DNA of 64,000 bases from BD2-11 clade cluster bacterium bin43 (GTDB taxonomy: Bacteria > Gemmatimonadota > Gemmatimonadetes > Longimicrobiales > Gaopeijiaceae): positions 92,001 to 156,000 of the forward strand of contig MPMR01000007.1 in NCBI GenBank assembly GCA_002238605.1, written 5' to 3'. Below, piece by piece: positions 1 to 11,130 of the stretch (the first letter of the stretch is position 1; the number at the start of each line of letters is the position of its first letter). Under the pieces are notes generated by a model, which saw only the letters and a list, made by a program, of their open reading frames with translations, was not told where the DNA came from and searched no databases. Made by a program: the position numbers and the translations under genes.

Positions 1-284
1 CGGTCCGCGGTCATCAACGCCGTCGAGTCGCGGTACTCGAAGTTGCCGACGAAGCGGGTGTAGCCCGAGACGTCATCGAGCACGGCGCTGTCCGCGCGGA
101 TGATGACGCCCTCTCCGCAACCGAACACCGGGTCGGAGATGAAGTTGAAGAAACCGTCCCGCGTCAGCTGGACGGTCGAGGAACGCGACTGGAGCAGGTC
201 GCAGGTGTCCTGCGCCGCGACGCCCGTCGTCAGGCACAGGGCCGAGCCCGCCATCAGGGCCGCCAGAACCGGGAAGCGGCGCAA
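1..284 (-). CDS. lptA: LptA/OstA-like periplasmic LPS-transport protein, N-terminal part (runs off the left edge)
   Basis: Only the first ~94 codons are in the window. The frame opens with a TTG at 284, one base after the lptC stop (the next ATG is at 254). It reads LRRFPVLAALMAG..., a basic start plus a hydrophobic stretch ending in VAAQ, which looks like a cleaved signal peptide. The mature part continues with a cysteine, then RADSAVLDD and a phenylalanine/tyrosine-rich stretch (YTRFVGNFEYRD), the kind of short beta repeat seen in OstA-type domains. LptA carries LPS across the periplasm between LptC and LptD. The call rests on position directly after lptC plus the secreted beta-strand character. 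The missing C-terminus means it could instead be a larger LptD/OstA-like protein. Confidence 0.65.
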   Translation of the reverse strand, partial: MRRFPVLAALMAGSALCLTTGVAAQDTCDLLQSRSSTVQLTRDGFFNFISDPVFGCGEGVIIRADSAVLDDVSGYTRFVGNFEYRDSTALMTAD

Positions 285-285
285 T

Positions 286-834
286 TCAGGGCCCTCCGCC
301 ACTCCGCGTTCGCTGATTCTGAATGAAGATGTTCTCGAAGTTGGCGTCGGACAGGAACGCTGATCCCTCGACCACCCGGCCCCCTTCCGTCATCGTCATG
401 ATCGTGGTCGAGTCGCTCCAGATGCGGTCCCTCTGGGGCTCGTAGTGGATCTCCGCGCTCTCGATGCGCCGGTCCGCCATTACGAGAACGGCGTCGCCGC
501 GCGCGACCATGAGCTGGGTGTCCTCGTTCATCAACCCGGTCCGGGAGGTTACGCGCGCCCGCTCCTCCCCGGCTTCGTCGTACATGATCAGGTTCACCGT
601 GCGCATCGCCACGGACGTCGAGTCCTGCCAGATATAGGCGGTGTCGGCCTGGATGCGGGCCTCGCGGATTCCGTCCACCGTGACATGGGTCACGATGTCG
701 AAGAGCACCTGGTCGGCCTGGAGGGCGCGCAACTCCTCGGGGAGCGGCGTCGTCGCCACCTGCTCCTCGCACCCCGCGGTCGCCATCACCGCGAAAGTCA
801 CCAGTACCGCCATCTTCCTGTTTTTCAACATCAT
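286..834 (-). CDS. lptC: LPS export ABC transporter periplasmic component LptC (lipoprotein)
   Basis: The 182-residue protein starts with a basic N-terminus and a hydrophobic segment ending in a lipobox (ATAGC, Cys22), so it is probably lipid-anchored rather than held by an uncleaved helix as in E. coli LptC. The body shows the strand pattern of the LptC/YrbK family: ARIQADTAYIWQDS, then ...TSRTGLMNEDTQLMVARGDAVL and the ending EGSAFLSDANFENIFIQNQ. LptC takes LPS from LptBFG and passes it to LptA. Its start overlaps the kdsD stop (ATGA), and the next frame is a probable lptA, so KDO synthesis and LPS export share one transcript here. Confidence 0.85.
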   Translation of the reverse strand: MMLKNRKMAVLVTFAVMATAGCEEQVATTPLPEELRALQADQVLFDIVTHVTVDGIREARIQADTAYIWQDSTSVAMRTVNLIMYDEAGEERARVTSRTGLMNEDTQLMVARGDAVLVMADRRIESAEIHYEPQRDRIWSDSTTIMTMTEGGRVVEGSAFLSDANFENIFIQNQRTRSGGGP

Positions 835-1886
835 AGAACTCCCGATCTCATCAAGTCATGGAGGTGCACGACGCCGCGCAGCCGGTCCCTCGCGTCCACC
901 ACGGGCAATGCCATGACCCCGTGCTCCTCCATCTCCCGGGCGGACGCCGAGGCCAGGGTGCCCAGCCGGGCCAGCCTGGGCTCGGGGCTCATGATGGCGC
1001 GGATCGGAATATGAAGGAAATCCGGTTCGCGCTCCATAAGGCGCGTGAGATCCCCGGCGGTGACGACGCCCACGACCCTGTCCCGTTCGTCCACGATGGG
1101 CACGGTGCCGCGCATGTGCGCGAGCGGCACGATGCAGTCGCGCACGAGCGCGTCCTCGAGAAGGGACGGATACCCTTCCCCGACCATCACTTCTTCGACC
1201 CGAAGCGTGAGCCTGCGGCCGAGAGCGCCGCCCGGATGCAGGCGGGCGAAATCCGCGGGTTCGAAGCCCCGGCGCCGCAGCAGGACGATCGCCAGCGCGT
1301 CGCCCATCGCCATGGCGGCGGTGGTGGAGGTGGTGGGCGCCAGATCCAGCGGGCAGGCTTCCTCGGCCACCGAGCAGTCGAGGACCGCGGTAGCGTGCCG
1401 GGCCAGCGGCGCGCGCGGATTTCCGGTTATCAGGACGATGGGCACGCCGTAGCGCAGCAGGTACCCGGCGAGCCGGGCGAGTTCCTCGGTGTCGCCGCTC
1501 TTGGAGACCAGGACGGCGACGTCCTGGCGGGAGACGACGCCCAGGTCCCCGTGAAGCCCCTCCACCGGGTGCAGGAAGGAGGCGGACGTGCCGGTGGAGG
1601 TCAGCGTAGCCGCGATCTTGCGCCCGACGATGCCGCTCTTGCCGACGCCCGAGACGATGACCCGGCCGGACGCGGCCAGCACGGTCTCGACCGCGTCGAC
1701 GAAGGTCCGGTCGATGCGTTCCGCCAGGTGGAGGAGCGCGCCGCCTTCCGCGCGCAGCACCCGGGCTGCTTCGGCGATGGCGGAGGCGGCCGTGCCGGCG
1801 TCTTCCCCCGGCAAGGACGGCGAGCGCGTACGGGTCCCGCCCGCGTCAGCCTTTCCGGCCGCGCGCGTCTTCGGCGGGGACGTCAT
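831..1886 (-). CDS. kdsD: Arabinose-5-phosphate isomerase KdsD (SIS + two CBS domains)
   Basis: Converts ribulose-5-phosphate to arabinose-5-phosphate, the first dedicated step of KDO synthesis. After ~50 poorly conserved residues comes a SIS domain with VSGVGKSGIVGRKIAATLTSTG, LHPVEGLHGDLG and VSKSGDTEEL, then the inter-domain LHPGGALGRRL motif and two CBS domains to the C-terminus. That is the full KdsD/KpsF/GutQ layout at about 351 residues. The ATG at 1886 is preceded by AAGGAG with a short 2-base gap; in-frame ATGs at 1898 and 1931 are alternatives. The start lies inside the end of kdsC. Confidence 0.93.
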   Translation of the reverse strand: MTSPPKTRAAGKADAGGTRTRSPSLPGEDAGTAASAIAEAARVLRAEGGALLHLAERIDRTFVDAVETVLAASGRVIVSGVGKSGIVGRKIAATLTSTGTSASFLHPVEGLHGDLGVVSRQDVAVLVSKSGDTEELARLAGYLLRYGVPIVLITGNPRAPLARHATAVLDCSVAEEACPLDLAPTTSTTAAMAMGDALAIVLLRRRGFEPADFARLHPGGALGRRLTLRVEEVMVGEGYPSLLEDALVRDCIVPLAHMRGTVPIVDERDRVVGVVTAGDLTRLMEREPDFLHIPIRAIMSPEPRLARLGTLASASAREMEEHGVMALPVVDARDRLRGVVHLHDLMRSGVL

Positions 1887-2448
1887 CGCTCCTTGCATCG
1901 CAATAACCCTGGACCACGTTTTCCCATTCATCTCGCGCAATCAGCAGGGCGCGCACGAATTCCCGAACGGCTCCCCTGCCCCCCTGCGCCCGCGTCTGCC
2001 AGATCGCGTCCCGCACCAGCTCCGGAGTGGCGTTCCCGACCGCCACCGGCAGTCCTGCTCGCCGAAAGACCGGAAGATCGGGCAGGTCGTCCGCAAGCAT
2101 GGCGACTTCGTCCCATGAAACCCCGTTGCGTGCAAGCAAGTTTCGTACCACGGGCATCTTCATCGCGCCGGGCACCTGATGGCATTCCTCGATGCCGAGT
2201 TCCCGGGCGCGCAGCGCGGTCGCCGCCGACACCCGGCCCGACACCAGCGCCACCCGCATCCCGGTTTCCATGAGAAGCTTGATCGCCAGGCCGTCCTGGA
2301 TGTCGAAGCGCTTGAGCTCCACCGGCGACCCGTCCGGCAGCTCGCCCAGGTAGACGCCGGCGTCGGTAAGCACCCCGTCCACGTCGAAGATGACGAGTTT
2401 CACCCGGCGCGCGGCCTCGAGGGGGAATTCCCTGCCCGGTCCCGTCAT
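1846..2448 (-). CDS. kdsC: 3-deoxy-D-manno-octulosonate-8-phosphate phosphatase KdsC (HAD family)
   Basis: Removes the phosphate from KDO-8-phosphate. The nucleophile motif is FDVDGVLTD near residue 20, with DIQDGLAIK just after it, VALVSGR as the HAD motif II region, and the metal-binding MLADDLPDLP with GLPVAVGNA following. This is the short, cap-less KdsC type of HAD enzyme (about 200 residues). The ATG at 2448 overlaps the kdsA stop as ATGA. The frame stays open upstream of it, but that part is antisense-like and has no conserved sequence. The C-terminal ~20 residues are charged and overlap the kdsD start. Confidence 0.93.
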   Translation of the reverse strand: MTGPGREFPLEAARRVKLVIFDVDGVLTDAGVYLGELPDGSPVELKRFDIQDGLAIKLLMETGMRVALVSGRVSAATALRARELGIEECHQVPGAMKMPVVRNLLARNGVSWDEVAMLADDLPDLPVFRRAGLPVAVGNATPELVRDAIWQTRAQGGRGAVREFVRALLIARDEWENVVQGYCDARSDDVPAEDARGRKG

Positions 2449-3227
2449 GAGAGGGCCCGGCGGATGGCGAGCACGTCTTCCACCAGCGGGGCAAGCGCCT
2501 CGAGTTCGAGCATGTTGGAGGAATCCGACGGAGCTGTGGCGGGAGCCGGATGCACCTCGAGGAAGAGCCCGTCGCAGCCGGCCGCGACGGCCGCCCGCAC
2601 CAGGCACGCGATGAATTCGGGGTTGCCGCCCGTGCCTCCGCCGGCCCGTCCCTGGCGCTGTACGGAGTGGGTGCCGTCGAAAACGACCGGCGCGCCGCAG
2701 GCGCTTCGCACCCGGGCGAAGGAGCGCATGTCCACGATCTGGTCTCCGTAGCCGAAGAAGGTGCCCCGCTCGGTCACGGCCACCTCCCCCGCTCCCGCGG
2801 CGCGCGCCTTGTGCACGGCGTGCGCCATCTGCTCGGGAGACATCCACTGCCCCTTCTTGATGTTGATCGCCGAGCCGGTGCGCCCGGCGGCGGTCAGCAG
2901 GTCCGTCTGCCGGCAGAGGAAGGCCGGGATCTGAAGTACATCGGCGACTCCCGCGGTGGGCGCCGCCTGCGCCGGTTCGTGGATGTCGGTGAGCACCGCG
3001 AGGCCGCAGCCCGCCCTGACCCGCTCCAGCGCCCGCAGGCCCTCCTCCAGCCCCGGTCCCCGCGCCGATGCCAGCTTCGAGCGGTTGGCCTTGTCGAAGG
3101 AGGACTTGAAGAGCACCGGAAGACGATGCCGGGCGGAGAGGGATGCCAGTTCCTCCCCCACCGTGAGATTCACGTCGTCGTCCTCCAGCACGCAGGGGCC
3201 CGCGATGAGGAAGAAGTTCTCAAACAC
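2445..3227 (-). CDS. kdsA: 3-deoxy-8-phosphooctulonate synthase KdsA
   Basis: Condenses phosphoenolpyruvate with arabinose-5-phosphate to give KDO-8-phosphate. Hallmarks are the N-terminal LIAGPCVLED, FKSSFDKANRSK, LTDIHEP, LQIPAFLCRQTDLL, NIKKGQWMSPEQM and TERGTFFGYGD, followed by FDGTHSVQ and the terminal LFLEVHP. Cys12 in AGPC lines up with the metal-binding cysteine of the metal-dependent class (Aquifex type), whereas the E. coli type has asparagine, so this enzyme is likely metal dependent. The start is GTG, 12 bases after the pyrG stop, with AAGGAC upstream. Confidence 0.96.
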   Translation of the reverse strand: MFENFFLIAGPCVLEDDDVNLTVGEELASLSARHRLPVLFKSSFDKANRSKLASARGPGLEEGLRALERVRAGCGLAVLTDIHEPAQAAPTAGVADVLQIPAFLCRQTDLLTAAGRTGSAINIKKGQWMSPEQMAHAVHKARAAGAGEVAVTERGTFFGYGDQIVDMRSFARVRSACGAPVVFDGTHSVQRQGRAGGGTGGNPEFIACLVRAAVAAGCDGLFLEVHPAPATAPSDSSNMLELEALAPLVEDVLAIRRALS

Positions 3228-3239
3228 CGCTGGCGTCCT

Positions 3240-5692
<2,453 letters not shown>

Positions 5693-5906
5693 GCGCACTC
5701 GGTCATGCTGAAGAGACGGCCTCCCGGTTCACGCCGGTTCCATCCGGTCCGCCGGACGTCGTTCGTTCCACGTCCGGTCCCTCCGCCAACAGGATGCAAG
5801 ATAGCGGGCGGGGCGGGATAACTCCAGAAGAGGGACGCCGGCGAATTGATCTACTGATCCGCTTGCTGACATCTAGTGGCGACTACTGACAACTTTCGGT
5901 GCGAAT

Positions 5907-5938
5907 CCCGAACCGGGGAGCCATGATCAGGGTTCGGG
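5907..5938 (-). terminator. Perfect 8-bp inverted repeat over the stop of the propeller lipoprotein gene
   Basis: CCCGAACC at 5907-5914 is the exact complement of GGTTCGGG at 5931-5938, with a 16-base loop that holds the stop codon of the gene ending at 5927. It sits where a transcript end is expected, before the kdsB promoter region. There is no run of T after the stem, so it is not a textbook intrinsic terminator. It could slow Rho-type termination or protect the mRNA 3' end, or be chance. Confidence 0.3.
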
Positions 5939-7147
5939 CGTTTCCAGGCGATAGGCCTGGAGGGAGGGCACATCGAAGTCGTCGTGGGAAACCACGTAGA
6001 TCCTGTTGTCCCTCACTGCCTGAAGAAGATGTTCCGCAGGGAGCAGGATGGATCCGGCGTGGGTCCCGTCGGGAGCGAAGGCGGCCCATTCCCACTCGCT
6101 GCTTGCGCCCGGGCCACGGATCCCGATCCAGATGCGCTCCTCGTCGTCCGCTACCAGTCCGATGAGCGCCGGCCAGGTGTAGGGAGCGCCCGACCGGAGG
6201 ACATCCGACAATGGCTCCCTCATTGCTTCGACTTCGACCTGCAGCTCCGACGAGGTAACCGGGATCGGGGGTATCGGATAGGAGAAGGAGTGTACCGTGG
6301 TTCCTTCGAAGTCGAGAACCGTGACGGCGAGGGCCGCAGAGTTCGCATACACGATTCGGTCATCGCCGAGGATGCGGACGAGTGACTCCCGTCCAAACGG
6401 ATGATAGCCGACGCTCAGGAACCCCTCTCGCCGCACCACCAGGCGCTCGCTGTCGGGCACGGTTGCGAGCGTGTCGGCGATCACCTCGGCGGATTCGTCG
6501 AACGCCAGGAGAACCTCCATCCGGCCCTGGTCGGCCACCTCCCCCTCCCCGGCGACGTATGAAAGCCGGTCCACGGCGAAGTAGCGCCCCTGCCCGGGCA
6601 GCTTCCACAGATTGGCGACAATGCCTCGCTCCATATTCGGGGGAGGCATGGTTGTGATCAGCTCCAGGTTCTCCGGATCGAAGAGCGTGATCCGTCCCAG
6701 GCCGAAGTCGTAGACCAGCAGGGTGTCCCCCGGAAGGATCTGCACCTGCCTGAACTCGAATTCACCGGGACCCGCTCCCTCTCGACCCACGGTCGTGACC
6801 AGTTCCAGCTCCGGGGTCAGAACGGTAATGCCGCCCTGCAGACGGTCGACCAGGAAGACGCGGCCCCGGGAATCCACGTCCACGTCGGCGATGGAGGCAA
6901 GGTAGAGGTCCGACGCGGACGCAGCTTCGGGGGTGACGTGCCACCACGATTCCGAGGTGGCCCAGGGCCGCGGACCGGTCACGGCGACCCCATCACCCGT
7001 GGGTCCCCCATCAGGTGAATCGCCCGCGCATGCGGCCAGAGCAGTGGTGGCCAGGAGAACGATCACCAGCCGAAGGGTGAACGGACGGCCGCGAGCGTGA
7101 GGGACATCAGGCGCGGGGCCGCGGGCCCCGGTTGAAAGCATAGCCAT
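5927..7147 (-). CDS. 6-bladed beta-propeller lipoprotein
   Basis: A 406-residue secreted protein of unknown substrate. The N-terminus is basic, then LVIVLLATTALAAC with the lipobox cysteine at residue 40. The body has repeats of propeller type: IADVDVDSRGRVFLVDRLQG, VTTVGREGAGPGEF, and later DERIWIGIRGPGASSEWEWAAF. The 'VGREGAGPGEF...' sentence is typical of the 6-bladed propeller family common in Bacteroidota and Gemmatimonadota. The ATG at 7147 has GAGG five bases upstream. The frame is open far beyond this point, but that part is antisense to the next gene. It is transcribed divergently from the BNR-repeat gene at 7343. Confidence 0.85.
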   Translation of the reverse strand: MAMLSTGARGPAPDVPHARGRPFTLRLVIVLLATTALAACAGDSPDGGPTGDGVAVTGPRPWATSESWWHVTPEAASASDLYLASIADVDVDSRGRVFLVDRLQGGITVLTPELELVTTVGREGAGPGEFEFRQVQILPGDTLLVYDFGLGRITLFDPENLELITTMPPPNMERGIVANLWKLPGQGRYFAVDRLSYVAGEGEVADQGRMEVLLAFDESAEVIADTLATVPDSERLVVRREGFLSVGYHPFGRESLVRILGDDRIVYANSAALAVTVLDFEGTTVHSFSYPIPPIPVTSSELQVEVEAMREPLSDVLRSGAPYTWPALIGLVADDEERIWIGIRGPGASSEWEWAAFAPDGTHAGSILLPAEHLLQAVRDNRIYVVSHDDFDVPSLQAYRLETPEP

Positions 7148-7232
7148 GGTATCCTCGCTCGAAGGGCGTTCCGAGGTTCCCGCGCGCCACCATGCCTGAC
7201 GCCACGCACCGGAGAAGTGTTTCCTCCTGTTA

Positions 7233-7248
7233 TGTTGACCATTCAACA
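7233..7248. promoter_or_regulatory. Possible operator: TGTTGA-4-TCAACA in the divergent promoter region
   Basis: The 195-bp gap 7148-7342 between two divergent secreted-propeller genes must hold both promoters. TGTTGA (7233-7238) and TCAACA (7243-7248) form a perfect 6-bp inverted repeat with a 4-base spacer, in the most A+T-rich part of the gap. That makes it a candidate regulator site or promoter element (TTGACC lies within it). This is inference from symmetry only. Confidence 0.3.
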
Positions 7249-7342
7249 GTTGTTCCGCGTGTCGACCGGGCGGATTGCCCGAGGCAGTCCCCGGCCTACC
7301 TTTGTGGCGTCGCCCCAGCAGCCATTCCCGCGGAGTCTCCCC

Positions 7343-10300
7343 ATGGCCGTCATCCCTCCCGTCCGGGCATTCACCGGCGCGTTCATCCTGTCCCTTCTCG
7401 CAGCCGGCGTCCCGGCCGCCGGCGGGCTCGCTGCCCAGCTGACCGTTCCCGGCGAGCTCCCGGACGACTTCTTCGCCGCTGCCGACTTCCGCCATGTGGG
7501 TCCGGTGGGCAACCGGGTCAGCGCCGTGGTGGGCGAACCCGGCAACCGCAACGTCTACTACCTCGGGGCCGCGTCGGGCGGCGTCTTCAAGAGCGGGGAC
7601 GGCGGGCACACCTGGCGCCCCATCTTCGACGACCAGCCGGCGCAGTCGATCGGGGCGCTGGCGATCGCGCCCTCCGACGCCAACGTGGTGTGGGCGGGGA
7701 CGGGCGAATCCTTCATCCGCTCCAACGTCTCCATCGGCAACGGCGTGTACCGCTCGACCGACGCGGGCCGCACCTGGCGGCACATGGGGCTCGACGAGAC
7801 GGGGAGGATCGGGCGCATCGTGATCCATCCCGACGACCCGGAGCTCGTGTACGTCGCCGCGGCTGGCCACCTCTACGGCCCCCAGCAGGAACGCGGCCTC
7901 TTCCGCACCAGCGACGGCGGGGAGAGCTGGGAGCGGGTGCTCTTCTCCGGCGAGAACTCCGGGGCGATCGACGTGGTGATGGACCCCACCAACCCGCGCA
8001 TCCTCTTCGCCGCCACCTGGCAGATGCAGATCTGGACCTGGGGACGCGAGAGCGGAGGGCCGGAAAGCGGGCTGTGGACGAGCCGCGACGGGGGTGACAC
8101 CTGGACCCGGCTGGAGGGCGCCGGGCTGCCCCGCGGCACCATGGGGAGGATCGGGCTGGCGATGACCGCAGCCGACCCGGACCGCATCTATGCGTTGATC
8201 GAGACCAACTCGAACCGCGAGTACGAGGAGCTGGAGGACCACGAGGGCACGCTCTGGCGGTCCGACGACGGCGGGCGTTCCTGGACGATGGTGAACGCCG
8301 ACCACGCGTTGGCGCAGCGTCCGCTCTACTACTCGCGCATGGCGGTGGCGCCCGACGATCCCGACGAGGTGCACTTCATGTCCACGGTGCACACGCGCTC
8401 GCTGGACGGGGGCGTGTCGTTCGAGGTCATCTCCGGAGGCGACAACCACGACATGTGGATCGACCCGCTCGATCCCGCCCGCATGATCATCGGCAACGAC
8501 CAGGGCGTGCGCATCTCCACCAACCGTGGGCGCAACTGGTACCGGCCGCTCCTGCCCATCGCGCAGATGTACCACGTGCACGTCGACACCAAGGTTCCGT
8601 ACAACCTGTACGGCAACCGTCAGGACGGGCCCTCCATCGGCGGTCCTTCGAACACGCTGACCGGGGGCGCGATCCCGGTGGGCGCGTGGAGGTCGGTGGG
8701 CGGCTGCGAGACCGGGTTCGCCATCCCGGACACGGTGACCAACGACGTCGTCTGGTCGGGATGCTACGAAGGCATCCTCGAACGCCACCAGCTTTCCACC
8801 GGGATCACCCGCACGGTGAGCGTCTGGCCCGACAACCCGGAAGGCTGGGCGGCCGCCGACGTCCGCTATCGCTTCCAGTGGACCTTCCCCGTCCACATCT
8901 CGCCGCACGACAACAACGTGGTCTACGCCGGCAGCCAGCACGTGCACCGGACCACCGACGGCGGACACAGCTGGAGCGTGGTCAGCCCCGACCTCACCCG
9001 CGCCGACACCACCCGGATGCAGAAGACCGGCGGGCTCACCACCGAGGACGTGAGCCCCACCTACGCCTCCGTGCTCTTCGCCCTCGCCGAATCCCCCATC
9101 GAGCCCGGCACCATATGGGCGGGCTCCAACGACGGCCTGGTGCACGTGACGCGCGACGGCGGGGAGAGCTGGACCGAGGTGGCCCGCAACATCTCCGGGC
9201 TCCCCGAGTGGGGCACGGTGAGCAACATCGAGCCCTCCCGCTACAATCCGGCGGCGGCGTACATCACGGTCGACTTCCACCAACTGGGCGGCACCGATCC
9301 CTTCGTCTACAAGACGGAGGACTACGGCGCGTCCTGGCGCTCGCTCGCCGGCGACATCCCGCGCAGCGTGTTCAGCTACGCACACGTCGTGCGCGAGGAC
9401 CCCGTGCGTCCCGGCCTCCTCTACCTCGGAACCGAGAACTCGCTCTACGTCTCCTTCGACGACGGGGTGACCTGGACACCCCTGCAGGGGGACCTGCCTC
9501 ATGCGCCGGTCCACTGGCTGGAGATCCAGCCCCGATTCAACGACCTGGTGGTGGGCACGTACGGACGCGGCTTCTGGATCCTGGACGACATCACCCCGCT
9601 GCAGCAGCTGAGCGCGGAGACGGTTGCGAACGGCGTGCATCTGTTCGCGCCGCGCCCCGCATGGCGTTTCCTTCCCCGGGAGGCCCGCAATGCGCAGCCC
9701 GACGACCCGGCCGCGGGCGAGAATCCGGACTACGGGGCCTCGATCAACTTCCACCTGGGGGAGGATCTGGCCGGACCCGTCACCATCGAGGTGGAGACCG
9801 TGGATGGAGCGCCGGTCCGCACCCTCTCCGGCAGTTTCGGCCCCGGGATGAACCGGGTGATGTGGGATCTGCGCTACACGGCCTCGGCGACGCCGCGGCT
9901 CCGCACCCCCGCGCTCGAGCACTCGCATCGCGGCGTGGGCCAGGAAGGGTGGCGGCCTCCTCCGGACGGCGGTCCGGTGCGCCCCCTGGCCATCCCCGGA
10001 CGGTACCTGGTGCGGCTCACCGCGGGCACCGAGGAGCGCACGGCCGAGCTCGAGATCCTGCAGGATCCGGCGTCCACGGCGTCCGCCGAAGACATGCGCG
10101 CCCAGCTGGCCCTTCAGCTGGAGCTGCGCGAAATGAGCGACTCGACCGCCGAGCTCATCAACCGCATCGAATGGACCCGCCGGGGGCTGGTGGACCTGGA
10201 GGAGCGGGTGCGCGGCAATCCGCTCTACGCGGAGATCGCGGAAGTGGGAGAGGAGCTCGCGCTGGCGCTTATCGAGCTCGAGATGGAGCTCTTCGACCTG

Positions 10301-10552
10301 AGGCTGACGGGCGGCTCGGCCCGGCAGGACACCATCCGCTGGCCCCGGCGGCTGTGGGCCAGGATCGCGAGCCTCGCGGGGTATTCCGCGGGCTCGGACG
10401 ATCCGCCGACGGAGTCGATGAGCGAGGTCGGGGAGATCTACCGGCTCCAGCTGGAGGAGTATCTGAGACGCTGGGCGGAGCTGGCCGCGGACGACATCAC
10501 CGACTTCAACCGCCTTCTGGCGGAACGGGGGCTGCCGCCGATCATCTCCTAG
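7343..10552 (+). CDS. Secreted BNR/Asp-box (VPS10/sortilin-like) multi-propeller protein
   Basis: A 1069-residue exported protein, usually annotated as 'glycosyl hydrolase' or sortilin-like although no catalytic role is shown. ATG at 7343 gives a good signal peptide (FILSLLAAGVPAAGG, cleavage near AAQ at ~32). At least nine Asp-box motifs S-x-D-x-G-x-T/S-W follow from about residue 84: SGDGGHTW, STDAGRTW, TSDGGESW, SRDGGDTW, SDDGGRSW, TTDGGHSW, TRDGGESW and TEDYGASW, SFDDGVTW. After ~residue 790 a FlgD/Ig-like strand region appears (VRTLSGSFGPGMNRVMWDLRY), then a helical C-terminus. Large families of this protein are typical of Gemmatimonadota. Its stop overlaps the convergent glutaminase stop in CTAG. 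Confidence 0.9.
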   Translation: MAVIPPVRAFTGAFILSLLAAGVPAAGGLAAQLTVPGELPDDFFAAADFRHVGPVGNRVSAVVGEPGNRNVYYLGAASGGVFKSGDGGHTWRPIFDDQPAQSIGALAIAPSDANVVWAGTGESFIRSNVSIGNGVYRSTDAGRTWRHMGLDETGRIGRIVIHPDDPELVYVAAAGHLYGPQQERGLFRTSDGGESWERVLFSGENSGAIDVVMDPTNPRILFAATWQMQIWTWGRESGGPESGLWTSRDGGDTWTRLEGAGLPRGTMGRIGLAMTAADPDRIYALIETNSNREYEELEDHEGTLWRSDDGGRSWTMVNADHALAQRPLYYSRMAVAPDDPDEVHFMSTVHTRSLDGGVSFEVISGGDNHDMWIDPLDPARMIIGNDQGVRISTNRGRNWYRPLLPIAQMYHVHVDTKVPYNLYGNRQDGPSIGGPSNTLTGGAIPVGAWRSVGGCETGFAIPDTVTNDVVWSGCYEGILERHQLSTGITRTVSVWPDNPEGWAAADVRYRFQWTFPVHISPHDNNVVYAGSQHVHRTTDGGHSWSVVSPDLTRADTTRMQKTGGLTTEDVSPTYASVLFALAESPIEPGTIWAGSNDGLVHVTRDGGESWTEVARNISGLPEWGTVSNIEPSRYNPAAAYITVDFHQLGGTDPFVYKTEDYGASWRSLAGDIPRSVFSYAHVVREDPVRPGLLYLGTENSLYVSFDDGVTWTPLQGDLPHAPVHWLEIQPRFNDLVVGTYGRGFWILDDITPLQQLSAETVANGVHLFAPRPAWRFLPREARNAQPDDPAAGENPDYGASINFHLGEDLAGPVTIEVETVDGAPVRTLSGSFGPGMNRVMWDLRYTASATPRLRTPALEHSHRGVGQEGWRPPPDGGPVRPLAIPGRYLVRLTAGTEERTAELEILQDPASTASAEDMRAQLALQLELREMSDSTAELINRIEWTRRGLVDLEERVRGNPLYAEIAEVGEELALALIELEMELFDLRLTGGSARQDTIRWPRRLWARIASLAGYSAGSDDPPTESMSEVGEIYRLQLEEYLRRWAELAADDITDFNRLLAERGLPPIIS

Positions 10553-11130
10553 AGCTGGAGACGCAGGAAATTCTCGATCAGCCGCGGTCCCGCGTCGGAA
10601 AAGTATGACTCAGGGTGGAACTGAACCCCCCAGACCGGCATCGTCCGGTGGCGCATGGCCTGAATCTCGTCCTCCTCGCCGGGAAGATCGGTCCAGGCCA
10701 CGGGTTCGAGTTCGCCCGGCAGGGCGGCCGGATCCGTGACCAGCGAGTGGTAGCGCGCCACGGTCATCGGCGAGGGAAGCCCCTGGAAGACCCCGAAACC
10801 CTGGTGGCGGATGGGCGCGGTCTTGCCGTGCATGACGCGCGCCGCCCGCACAGTCGCGCCCCCGAAGGCCTCCCCGATGGCCTGGTGTCCCAGGCAGACC
10901 CCCAGGATGGGGGTCCGCGGACCCATCGTCCGCACCAGCTCGATGCTGATGCCGGCTTCGCGGGGCGTGCAGGGGCCGGGAGAAATGACGATGCGCTCCG
11001 GATCCTGCCGCTCGATCTCCTGAACGGTGCGCTCGTCGTTGCGCACCACCTCGGTCTCGCGGCCCAGCGCCTCCAGAATCTGCACCAGATTCCAGGTGAA
11101 CGAGTCGTAGTTGTCGAGAACCAGGATCAT
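10549..11130 (-). CDS. trpG: Anthranilate / aminodeoxychorismate synthase glutaminase subunit (TrpG/PabA)
   Basis: Class I glutamine amidotransferase of 193 residues that supplies ammonia to a chorismate-using partner (TrpE or PabB). Family signatures are complete: MILVLDNYDSFTWNL at the start, the oxyanion block ISPGPCTPREAG, the nucleophile loop GVCLGHQAIGEAFGG (Cys79), HGKT, YHSL and the terminal QFHPES with the catalytic His and Glu. No trpE or pabB is nearby, so anthranilate versus p-aminobenzoate use cannot be settled. Many bacteria share one subunit for both. It ends 4 bases inside the convergent BNR gene. Confidence 0.93.
   Translation of the reverse strand: MILVLDNYDSFTWNLVQILEALGRETEVVRNDERTVQEIERQDPERIVISPGPCTPREAGISIELVRTMGPRTPILGVCLGHQAIGEAFGGATVRAARVMHGKTAPIRHQGFGVFQGLPSPMTVARYHSLVTDPAALPGELEPVAWTDLPGEEDEIQAMRHRTMPVWGVQFHPESYFSDAGPRLIENFLRLQL

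Noticed and set aside
858-2273. Long plus-strand open frame over kdsD/kdsC
   Set aside because: Shadow of well-identified minus-strand genes; composition is His/Gly/Arg-rich with no domains. The same applies to the long plus-strand frames over nuoL-nuoG and valS.
7148-9928. Minus-strand open frame of over 900 codons running on from the propeller lipoprotein
   Set aside because: It is antisense to the clear BNR-repeat gene, low in conserved sequence and rich in Arg/Gly/His, as expected for the shadow frame of high-G+C coding DNA.
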